Shown: positions 50,101 through 60,871 of the stretch, in pieces
Numbering within the stretch: position 1 is the first letter of the stretch
How the letters are laid out: each line of letters begins with the position of its first letter
NCBI GenBank assembly: GCA_947652115.1
Contig: OX393567.1
Span: forward strand, 3,487,938 to 3,551,937
Length of the DNA stretch: 64,000 nucleotides
DNA from: Blastomussa wellsi
Lineage: Eukaryota; Cnidaria; Anthozoa; Scleractinia; Plerogyridae
Reading direction: 5' to 3'
Notes under the pieces: model-generated
What the model was told of the DNA's origin: nothing
Seen by the model: the letters and a program-made list of their open reading frames with translations, nothing else
Databases searched by the model: none
Program-made: the position numbers and the translations under genes

Positions 50101-51516
50101 AAAGACAAAGGGGGGAGGGAGCTAATCGTACACAAGACTCTTGGTAGTTGAAACTGGGTAACAAAAGCCTGGAAGATAAAGATCACGAGAATTGAATAAA
50201 TATTCTGATAAATCAATAGTATAGTAGTATCAATAGTATTGTACCGAAACGTGAACGGGCTGAGCTGCGGCCGGTCTTCTGCGACAACTGGATGGTTGAC
50301 CAACGAACAAGAAGCTTCGAAGGAAAAAAATGGCCGACAAAACAACACTAACCGAAAATAACGAAATCACACAAAACGAGAACAAGGTACAAAGGACCCT
50401 GAACCAAAAAATTGCAGGGCCTCCGGCCATACTCTGGTTAGGTCAATGAGCGATGATCTGAGTCAAATGTGTTTTGATCTCGGACAATGGCCAAGACTTG
50501 TGGGACGTGCAGTTTGACTGGCCTTAAACAATTTAACGGAGGCTTAAGAATCCCTGAATTTGAATTGTTTTCAAGGTCTAGATTCTTGCGAAACATTAAT
50601 CCCACCTAATGAAATTTGAAGTTTGCTGTTTTTAACCCATTTTAACTGTTCTAACAGAGTACGCATTCTCAGTCACAACCCCTAATTTGCAAACTAAACA
50701 CACCGACTTTTTATGCTAATATCCCAAGGGATTACAGAGGTGGCCTAGCGGTCATCGTGGCGCGCAACGAGGACAGAAACGTCACCAGAGGTCGAGGGTT
50801 CGAGTCTCGCTCATAGGGATTATTCTACAACTGGCTTGGGGGCCGAATAATTCCTCCCCGGAGTGGAGATTTGGATCTAAGACTAAGGAATTACTCTCGA
50901 TCAGGCTTGGGGGCCGGGTAATTCCTCCCCGGAATCCGATTTTTATTTTTTAAAAACTTTTTTGGGTAATTTTGGGCGTTATTTCCTTTTTTTTTTTTGC
51001 ACTGCCTTAATTGGAAAGATATCTACATTTTTTCAAAATTAGGCGGATTTTTCATTTGCTTTTCTTCATTTTGGTAGCGAAAACCTCTGTTTGGTAAAAT
51101 AAAGATACACTTTATTCGAAAGAAATGCATTTTGTGGAATTTGCAGAAGAATCTGATGACCAAATAGAAGTTCTCTCGTTTCTTTCTTCCAGGAGCTTGA
51201 GACCATGCATGGATTTAGAACGCATTCAGGTAAGCTCTCGCGCTCGAATTGTCTGTATTTATTAGATGCCATTTCATGACTCTTGCATAAAGAAAAAATT
51301 AAGTCTGCTCAACTGGCGGGAATGTTTTGATTGAGCGGCAGAGCATGCAACTCCCTCAAGTTCCAACTTTTTGACCCAGCATGTCATTCCGGAAACGAAA
51401 CACTATTTCATTTATGAAATAGCTCTTTGTTGCCATTGTTAGCAAGTCTCGATCTCCAGATAACGATCGATTTGAAATTCGACAACGCCCGCTAAACTGA
51501 AATTGATCTCTAGAAT

Positions 51517-51870
51517 GGCTCTTATTGGAGTTCTCAGCGGTTTGACATACAAACGAGGCTAAAGGGTCATTGTGCATTGTGTTGTCCGATGTTTTGACCC
51601 TTTCGCCTCGTTCGCATACTGTCTTTACAAAAGAATATATTATCGCAGGCTCAACCAAGTGGGCTGTGTTAGGGTCGCAAGGTATTATGGTAAAATGTAC
51701 AGCCGCCATCTTTTTTCCTACGGCGGATCCAAAATGCGCTGGTACACAAATGAAGCATGCTATTGAGGTGAAAAGTTGTAAACAGATGCAAAATTGGCAC
51801 CCCTTCTGCCTTATAGGGATAAAAACTTTGGTGGCTCTTTAATTTTGGATTTTAGAATTTTATGACGTCA
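51517..51870. repeat. Right junction of the satellite and adjoining repeat with inverted motif
   Basis: The array stops inside a monomer at GATCTCTAGAAT (51516). The flank carries ACGAGGCTAAAGGGTCA (51553-51569) mirrored by TGACCCTTTCGCCTCGT (about 51595-51611). A 90-codon open frame here (51570-51842) has no recognised similarity and is probably incidental. Confidence 0.5.
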
Positions 51871-51879
51871 CGTCCAAGC

Positions 51880-52420
51880 AAAGAATTGGTGTAAAGTGAT
51901 GAAACGTCGAGCGTGACAAGAATAGCGTTACTGGGAAAGTTTCCAAGTTGGTCAAGTTTGTTGAGGAAATGTGTAGTGTCTGATGAAGGATGCTGTTTTG
52001 TGAACCAGAGGTTTAAGATGTAGTCGACGAACTGAGAAATGCGTTCTGTTGGGTAGCCATTGCTCGAAACAATGGGGCGTCCTGGGTTGCGGGTTGTGGG
52101 TGAAATTTAGGTAGGATATAAAATCGTCCTGGTTTGGGGTCAGTCTGTATGAGAAATCGTCTAGTTTTGTCGTCAATGATACCGTTTTTCTGCATCTGTT
52201 TAATGTAGAATTGTATACGTGTTTGGATGTCAGTTCATGATAACTTTTCCGGACGGACCCTTTATCTGCGGCTTTGATGATTATGTCGGTGCGTCGGCTC
52301 AGTTGTTTAAGGCGCGACGTTCACGTGTTGTGAGGTTGTCACGTACGTATTTGGGAGCAAGGTTAATAATGTCACGTTCTACGGTCTTCTACGCTACTGG
52401 AAAGTCCCACTTGCAGTGTA
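51880..52420 (-). pseudogene. Penelope-like retroelement fragment (reverse transcriptase, N-terminal part)
   Basis: Minus-strand reading across frameshifts: DIIIKAADKGS (about 52255-52287), then a block near 52100-52180 containing IDDKTRRFLIQTDPKPGRFY and ILPK, then HLKPLV and NAILVT (51911-51934), in the order found in Penelope-like reverse transcriptases. The catalytic YxDD region and an endonuclease are absent. Truncated and decayed; belongs to a different subfamily from the 6.2-7.5 kb remnant. Confidence 0.65.
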
Positions 52421-53039
52421 GAATTAAAGAAACGCTATTGATAAGGTGGCTTAAGTTAAAAGATAAAAAGAGAAATGTTTGGGTAGGAAAAAAGATATAG
52501 TTAAAGCCTCGTTACTCGAGGATGCCAATTATAGCCTTGGGAACAACGACTCCAGGGACGTTTTGAGTCGGTATCGTTTAAATTTGTCTGATGTTTCCAT
52601 AAATTACGTTACATTGTTCTATATAATCGAGACTTGCTAGCTTTCAAGCTTTTTGAAAAGTATTCCGTTAATAATAATGAATAATCTCTCCGTTCAGCTA
52701 CCGAAAAATGTACCGTGAAACAATAAAATAGCGCGCGTGATTAGCATAAATGGGGTGAGATTGGCCCGTCATGTCTCTTTTGCGAGCACGGTGACCTACC
52801 TTTTTAATTGCATTTTTCGAAACAGTGCTAGGAAAAAAACATCCAGGGAAAGTTTCAAAAAAATCGCTCGACAACTTTTATTTCTCAGGAATAAACTGGC
52901 AGGAGGATTTGATCCTTTCCCGACTTACTTACGCTCTGGAACCAGGACAAATAGAGATTGGTGGGGGTGTCACCTTCATTCACGTAACGCCATCAGGTAC
53001 TAAAATCTAAAACTAAAGAAATATGAACCTTACCAGGCA
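52421..53039. other. Unassigned sequence
   Basis: A 61-codon plus frame (52825-53010) is open but unrecognised. No repeat or RNA gene is evident otherwise. Confidence 0.35.
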
Positions 53040-53690
53040 TAAGAGGTACTAAACTGAAGGTCATTCCCCTGAAATAGAACTGACAATAGATTTTCCACTT
53101 TGCCCATTTGTTGTTCATCGTAAGGGAATTTAAATTTTGTAATGAAAAAGAGGGGTTCCCATATTCGTTTAGGAGCAGGAGCACCTTGAAAATACCCCAT
53201 AATTCGTTAAAATATCAGCTTCAGAAATGTTTTCATTTGACTAGCTCATGCCACGTCTTATGGGAGAAGAAAAAAATAGGGAGAAAGCAAAACAAGGGAA
53301 AAACCGTAGATATACTGTATCGCCTTAAAGCAACAATTTAATATATGTTCCATTATGAAAGCACGCATTTCCAGTCGACCTTGATTCAACTTGTTACTAG
53401 TATGCAGTGATCTCGAGGCCACAATATCTGTTCAACAAGTTCACGTTTCCGTCGATTATTTATTTTTCTGCAATGGGAATTTGTTTATATTCCTGTTATA
53501 GGAAGTGATTGCTAGTCTCAGAAAAAGGGTAAAAAAATATAGGTCACCATACTCGTTAACGAGAAAACGACGATTTATCTCCTTCACGAGCAAAGCCGTA
53601 AATAAAACGCCGCAGTTTTCTTCAGGTGCGCGCACTGATGACGCAATAAATCGTGCGCAGTAAGGATGCGCAATGCAATACAGGGGAATG
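53040..53690. repeat. Dispersed repeat copy A, downstream of DNAI2
   Basis: Partner of the copy at 57340-57800. It contains GGGAATTTAAATTTTG, CGTTTAGGAGC, AGGTCACCATACTCGTT, GAGAAAACGACGATTTA, GCGCAGTAAGG and GCGCAATGCAA in the same order and orientation. It is more diverged in its middle part, and its boundaries are approximate. Confidence 0.6.
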
Positions 53691-54134
53691 GTTTAGATGT
53701 TATCACATTTTGAGAACCCAGATAGCCTGATTCCAAGTTAAGCACCATTTATACAAGAACCTGCTCAGGCTGACTTGTAAAAATCTAGGTTCTTTTATCG
53801 TATTGGTGCACATCTGAGGAGAACCAATATGGTGGCTTCATACTGAGCTCTGTAAAACGTTTCGACGAATATCTGCGGTTTGGGGTAAAGCGCAGTCATA
53901 AAACCTTGAGAAATTACTTCTTTTGATATCTCCTGTAATATCTCTTTTACTCGACTTCCTTGACTGAATGCTGTTCGATTTAGTTTTTTGTTGCATGACA
54001 GTGAAAACGATCTATAGTTCATTCTGCATTAAAATGGAATACTTGTTTATGTAATATAGAGATACCAAAATCATACAAACCCAAAAGTACATTTCCCGCA
54101 TTGCTAAAAGTTTATAATTTTACTGTTTCAGTAC

Positions 54135-54140
54135 TTTATT
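54135..54140 (-). promoter_or_regulatory. Candidate polyadenylation signal of DNAI2
   Basis: AATAAA on the minus strand, about 275 nt downstream of the DNAI2 stop codon. I see no AATAAA nearer the stop. This fits a 3' untranslated region of roughly 300 nt. The call rests on the hexamer and its position alone. Confidence 0.4.
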
Positions 54141-54413
54141 TTAAAAATAAAAACTATTGAACCAGCCATTAACGACTATATTTACACAGCAGCCACAGAA
54201 CCCAAAAATGCACTTCTTCTCGCAAAGCGCTTTCTGTACATTGACCAGGCCATTTGGTAACGGGACACAATTTCAACTATGGAACAAACAAATGGAGAGC
54301 TTATTAAACACCGTTAAAACGCTCTGACTTAATGCCTTTCAAATAAGAAGCTTTAGAAATACTATTTACAGTGTCTTGCGACCTGATAATTTACTGAGTT
54401 GTAGATTGGAATG

Positions 54414-57400
54414 TTAGGTTTCTTTTGTTTGTTCTTCCGCTCCTTCTGCCGTTTGCTCTGAGCCTTCATCCGCTGCAGTCTAAAAGGAAAAACGAAATTT
54501 TTTAAAAGCAATGTTTTCTAGAACGACAAGAGAAGTATACGAATTAAATCTATTTGTATTTGTAGAACACAACTTATCCATTTCATGATTCTCCTGGACA
54601 GAGAAAGGCACGGCGACAGATAAGTGTCTGGTCCAAAAACAGAACGCAGTGACCCGGTCGGGGCTCGAACTCGGGCCGTTCGAGTCCAGCACACTAACTA
54701 TTACGCCAACTAAGCCCAGGATCATACCAGCAACGGAGTCGAAATCAAGAGAACACACGAATGCTAGCAATAGTCTGTAGTAGCCGGGTGAGAATAAGAG
54801 CAGCAAGGATAAAAGCCTTCAGAGTGCTTTGCCGTGATGTGTTTTTGACGTGATAGTGACGATTGCGTCACTATCGCCAGTATAAACCAACAGAAATTAT
54901 TGGAGCTAACAACTTTCTACATCAGTGGACCCGCTACAGCAAAGTTCTCGGTATAACGAACAGCCAAGCCGACGCCGTTTACGGAAAAAAAACTTATTGG
55001 ATCCGGGCCAGAATAGAATCCCAACATAACGGCCCCTCGTGATCATCAAACGCACTCTCCCAGTTCCTTGTCATTTCCAACCTTATATTTATCTCTTAGA
55101 GTTCCACCGCAGTAGAAAATATATTTACACTAAAACTGCACACCAAAAGCTATCCTGTTTTCCCTTAGTATCTTACCTCTTCAGATTGTTTCTGTTCGCT
55201 ATCCCCCTCTTGGTATTCCTCATGGGTTACACCCTCTTGTGCTATCGCCTGTTTGGCCTCAGCAAATGCCGCGTTCCTCTTGTTCTCGGCTTCCTGTAGA
55301 GCTTTCTTCTCAGCCTCCACAATCTTAAAGAACTCAGCTTCAGCTTTGCTGACCAGATCTTCACCTTCTTCTTCGTCTGCTTGTTCGTGAGTTTCCTCTC
55401 TAAGTTACACAGTACAGATAAAAACATGTCAGGGTTCTCGCTCCTGATGGGAGGTCTCAGTATACATTACTATAATTATTGTCTTTCACCCTCGAGGAAA
55501 AAAACGTACGAACACGAGGGAAATGAAACGTCTGGATTACAAGGGTAAGAATGGTCTCAATGAATATCCTTTAGGAGTTTCCAGGGTTCATACCCTTTTG
55601 AGGTTTTGAAATTCCATGACTTTTTCAGCACCTTTTCACAGTTTTAACTGTCTTCTATGACCTAAATTTGGCCATTTACTTGGAAAGTTTCAAAATTTTT
55701 TTAACGGCGGGTTCCTTTCTTCCCAGTTTCTTTGCACAGACAAAACGTACTAGCGTATTTTGCACAATCAATCGCTGTTTTCTCGAGCCCTGTCTTCGAG
55801 AACTGACTCGCATCCTCAACCCTCGGGTAATGCTGTTTTCCAAAGGGGATCATAGGAAGTTTAATGTATGTCTATGTACATCAAAACTATACACGGCAGA
55901 AAGAATCAGTTATTTTGAATGGGGAATCTTTTTCAACGTGTCTATACAAAACTTTTCCAAGACCTTCAAGCCAAGATATTACAATATAAAATATTCTTAC
56001 TTGTCTTGTGAACTCTTTGATCTTTCTTTCAGTCGCATCTCACGATGCCTTGTTTCCAAAATCTTTTCCCTTTTGGTCTCTCTTTCAAACATCTAGAAAA
56101 GTGTGCAAGAGAGATTCGAGGTTAATAATAAATTGATGTCCCCTAAAAATATAGGAATGCAATGCATACAAATTGCGTAGATGCATGTACACTTCAAATG
56201 CTGATCCTGTAAAGAGAATGTCATGTTCTGCAATGGGCTGGCATGTAATGTTCTTACGGATGTGTCGAAAATGAAGACCCAAAAACGAAGACCCCGTGGG
56301 TCTAAACCAAAGACCCTGCGGTCTAAAATGAAGACCTACTGGTCTAAAACGAAGACCCACTGGTCTAAAATGAAGACCCTGTAGTCTATAACGAAGACCT
56401 TGTGGTCTAAAACGAAGACCCTGTGGTCTAAAACGAAGGGCTGTGTTATAAAACGAAGACCCTGTGGTCTAAAACGAAGACCCTGTGGTCTAAAACGAAG
56501 ACCCTGTGGTCTAAAACGAAGGGCTGTGTTATAAAACGAAGACCCAGTGGTCTAAAACGAAGACCCACTGGTGTAAAATCTATTTTTCAGGGAAAGGCTA
56601 TACACTAAACTAAATTGCTCTCATTTCTGTAGCAAATAAATTAAAATGTCATCTGAGCGTAACTTGACAGTTACGTTATCTCAGTCGGTAGAATTCGTGT
56701 CTGCAACGCAATTAAATTCCAAGAATATAGAAATATACGTTTTAGTGACGATTTTGCTATATTTCGTTGTCAACAATATTATATTTTTCATTACTTTGCT
56801 ACACTTGCAAAGGTCAACTTTGTATGACTCGCAAATTTATTTAGACCGCAGGGTCTTGTTTAAGACCACAGGGCCTTCGTTTTAGACCATAGGTCTTCGG
56901 TGTTAGGTTTTCGTTTTTGGGTCTTCGTTTTCAACGCATCCATGTTCTTACCGCTGTAACTGAAGCCTTTTCATTTCTCTGAATGTTACACAGTCCGTCT
57001 GAGAGCTCCAGGAGGGTGACTGTACCAGAGTGTGAGCCACAGGCTACCAGCCTACCATGCTCTTGGACACGCAGTGCATTCAGAGACTCATCACAGACCT
57101 GAAAAACAAAAAAAATTGATAAAAAATTAAAACACTAACTTGATCTTACAAACACTATGGAAGCTTTTTAGCAAAAAAGCATTTTAGTCCTAGTTTTTCT
57201 ACCAAGAAGAAGATGCAAATCAATGTAATAATTATTGCTGAAACACTTTGTTGAAGGCACCCTAGGCTATGGACAGAGACTCTTCTATCTACCTGGAAAA
57301 GTCGGGAAGACTTTTCTAGCAAGATCGAAGGGGCTATGTTGCATGGTATGTTGAAGGTCACTGTAAATGTCATTCCACAGAAATTGAACCCACACTCAGA

Positions 57401-60088
57401 TTTTTTCAAACTTTCCTATCGATTGTTTGAGTTATAGGAACTTAAACTTTGAAATAAATATGGGGGCCCCGTGCTTGTTTAGGAGCGAAAGCAGCTCGTT
57501 TATACGTAGTAATTCTCTAAGACTTTTACTCACGATTTGCTTGCAAAAACACGTTTCAATTATTGTTTCTTTTTCAACACTGAGAATTGGTCTATATGTA
57601 TTGTACAGGAAGAAAGCTAGTGCTCAATTCAAACAAACAGAAAAGGATAGGTCACCGTACTCGTTTTTGAGAAAATGACAATTTACTTCTCTGGCGAACT
57701 TCAGACGTAAAGAAAACTCTGCCATGTTTACTGCGCGTACGCTGATCACACGTGAAATTATGTGCAGTAAGGCTGTGCAATGCAAAACTCTAAGCAATCA
57801 CCTCAGTAACAGATTTTTAATGTCTGCACAGTTAGATCTAAGGCAAATGTCACTGGTGATGAAGGAAAATGCAGACTCGGCAAAGTTGTCATAATGTCAA
57901 GTTAAATCACCTGGATACTGAGCGTAGGGTCATTCTGTTTGAACAGGTAGTCCCACACATCCAAAGTCCCGTCCATTTTAGTAGTGAAGAACACAGCAGG
58001 GCGCACAGGACTCCAGCATCCATCTGTCATGTATGACATGTGTTGCCTGATAAATTAGGAACATATCAAATAAATGTACACGTGAGAGATACAGTTAAGA
58101 ATAGCCACACAAACCGTAACACAATCGTCAATCAGTAAATGCACCCTGATGGTGTGAGCAAATAACTTCAGTATCACCATATCTTTTTATCTCACACAAC
58201 GTCTAGTGTACATTGTAAGGGCAATGTTATAAAACTATTGTTTAGTGCTTTTATCTGTGAACTAGTGAGATAAACTGGTAACTTTGGAGAGAACTCAAGA
58301 TGCCAGAGTTACTCTTAGTTAATTCATCTCCAGCAATTCTTATCCTTCTTTCATGCCCTCCAAACTTCTCACATGTACCATAAACTTATAGCGAATGGCA
58401 AAGCATGAGCCAATAGACCATATTTGTATTATTGGTATAGACCTTTGTCACGCATTTGTTATTCTTTTGTGTTCATGCTAATCTACCCGATTAAACCTTA
58501 TTTCTGAGTTCAAGTCCTTTGTTCGTTGCACATGCGGACGAGGCTAGCCGTGCTGATTAGCATGAACACAAAAGAATAGCAAATCCATGACAAAGGTCTA
58601 TTGGACTGAAACTGGCTTGCAATGGAGGCTAATGCGGGTGAATCTTTTCAAATGCAGATTACATAAAGCTCCTTTTAATGATATCCCCCCGCACTAGCCT
58701 CCAGTTCAAGATAGTTCCAGTAGAATACCGAGAATACGAATATGGTCTATCGTTAAACATCAGAATTTCTCTCATCTTTTATCCATTCTCTTTGCCATAT
58801 TTTACCCAACACACAACTTCTAACAAGCACATCTCAACCACTGGTTCTCTGATATATCATTATTTTTAACATTCAAATACTAGAATCACTGTCAATAGAC
58901 ATTAGAAAAAAGTTGTAATGACATACTTTGTCCACATAATGGATGACTCCCTTAGATCCTCTGACCAAATCTACAAATTAAAAGAAAAAAGAAATTAAAT
59001 GAATACCATAATAAGCTATCAGCTGTTGCAAAAATTTGCATTGCAGCCTTCAGAGCATCTCCTTGTGATCATAAAATGAGAAATCTTCATACTATATGTT
59101 TTGTGACATCACCAGGCATATCTAGATACAACATGGATGATTAACGCTTCTCAAACTTACCCTGGCTGTCCAGTCACCTATGGTCAAGAAGTTCTTGGGG
59201 AAGAATGGATTGCACTGCAATGAAATGACAGTTTGAACTTAGATAAAAACATTGTTTTATGAAAAACATTAAAAACTGTGCTAATTATAAAACCCAAACT
59301 AAAATCGTTACTACAATGCCGAAATGCTCAACTTAACAGTGAAAATGATGATGGGAAATAAATGACAATTGCTAGGAAAAAAATATTTTTTCTAAGCAAG
59401 ATTACACATGTCAAGTTACTAGGAAAAAATGCAAGCCATTTTTTATTATTTTTTTTCTCATAAATGGAATTCAGTGGAATAGAAATCTGTTCTTGCTGTT
59501 TTATAACCCCTCAGAGGAACAAGGGAGAAAATTAACAGATCAGCATACCTGCACAGCATATACAGGTCCATAATGCTGAGAAAACGAACACACAATCTTC
59601 TCTGAAGGAGATTTAGCTTTTCTATTGCAAGACAACACAGAGCCTTGTTCTGTTCCAACCATAAACTTGGTTGGCATGGTGGGTTCATACTCCAGAGACA
59701 CTCCTCCCTGTGGACGGGGATCTTTCTTCACATTTGGACACAGCAAAAGAGATTCTGTGGGTTCCCCCATCTTACGAATGTCCCACCAAAGAACCTGTCC
59801 GTCAGTACTGGTAGAGAAACATTCAGTGCCTGTGGAAGTATTTTTGCTTCGGTTTCTATTGTGTAGTTCCAGAAAATCTCCATACTTTAAAATCCATATT
59901 CTCTTCCAACAATGAAGTGTTGCATTGAAGCATTAGAAACATAATATGGGTTATTAATAACTTTTCTGACACAATCTTTTGGTTTTGTTAGCAGTACAAA
60001 ACATTAGAATGCTTGCTAGTTTTCTGATAGAAACTTATGTCTTATTTTGCTAAATCAATGCAACCTTTTGGTTTCATCGAATGAATAG

Positions 60089-60133
<45 letters not shown>

Positions 60134-60836
60134 GTATAACAATATAATTTGGTTTTATCAACTGGGTTGATAATGTCAATTGGCCACCGTAAAGAGATTC
60201 AATTGCTGACGTTTCGAGCGTTAGCCCTTTGTCGGGGCTAACGCTCGAAACGTCAGCAATTGAATCTCTTTACAGTGGCCAATTGACATTATCAACCCAG
60301 TTGATAAAACCAAATTATTTTGGTTTCATCGGTTTCATTAGAAAACTTTTGTCTGTTTTGTCTATAGGGCATTTCAGTCTATAAACTGCTTCTACTAATA
60401 CATCTATTTTATAACTCACTATCTTGGAGTACGAATGCTATCAGTAGACAGGTTTCCACACTCCAAATATATTCAAGTAGCAGATTCAGTATAACACTTG
60501 AATGGTCATTCTATTCAAAACAAATATGCAATACCATCATGCACTGAAATGTTAACCTGTTTTTGACTGAAGGAATATTGTCTTGTAGATGGGATCCCTG
60601 TGGCTGGCCTCAATAGCAGTCATTTCCACAGGGTGGGATCCCTTCCGTGTGTCCCAAAATCCTGTTAGGGCAGCAAGAACAATAAATCAGTGTCAAATAT
60701 TTTTGTGTTGCAATGATTTGCTGGACTGATAGAAACCATGCTGTCTACACTGTGTATAATTATTATTCCACGAGCGCACGTTGGATATGAGATGGTAGAT
60801 AGCCAACGAGGCCCGTAGCGAAGAGTTGGCTATAAC

Positions 60837-60871
<35 letters not shown>

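Larger units (their letters stand above)
12968..51516. repeat. 38.5-kb tandem satellite array, monomer about 1.70 kb
   Basis: Head-to-tail copies of one unit with very high mutual identity by eye. A fixed internal landmark recurs at 14914, 16617, 18320, 20028, 21145, 22837, 24539, 26254, 27371, 29063, 30767, 32468, 34172, 35289, 36993, 38110, 39813, 41500, 43203, 44911, 46622, 48328 and 50031. The steps are 1687-1715 bp, except four of 1117 bp. Two degenerate copies precede these, and the last copy stops at 51516. A long monomer contains, in order: a segment with GTACACAAGACTCTTGG; a short frame starting MADKT; a GTCTAGATTCTTG segment; a tRNA-like Pol III segment; a T-run; an exon-like cassette; and an AT-rich tail. 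Differences include a variable T-run, a 17-bp deletion between ATT repeats, an insertion giving GTACACACGTGC, and the presence or absence of a palindrome. No protein of known family is encoded. Confidence 0.97.

Noticed and set aside
14914..50348. A 104-105-codon minus-strand frame present in 23 monomers, with a hydrophobic stretch near its middle
   Set aside because: Openness follows from copy identity. Most differences between copies that I can see change the amino acid (V/I, F/L, C/W, D/H, L/Q, G/D), with no sign of protein-level constraint, and no family is recognised.
14184..51272. A 72-codon minus-strand frame repeated in most long monomers
   Set aside because: It runs antisense through the exon-like cassette and AT-rich sequence, is lost by point changes in some copies, and is likely a shadow of repeat homogeneity.
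12968..51516. Ribosomal, 5S, histone or spliced-leader gene cluster
   Set aside because: None of the conserved sequences of those clusters is present in the monomer.
55039..55299. Plus-strand frames at 55039-55299, 59625-59915 and similar places
   Set aside because: They overlap DNAI2 exons in antisense and are shadows of the real gene.
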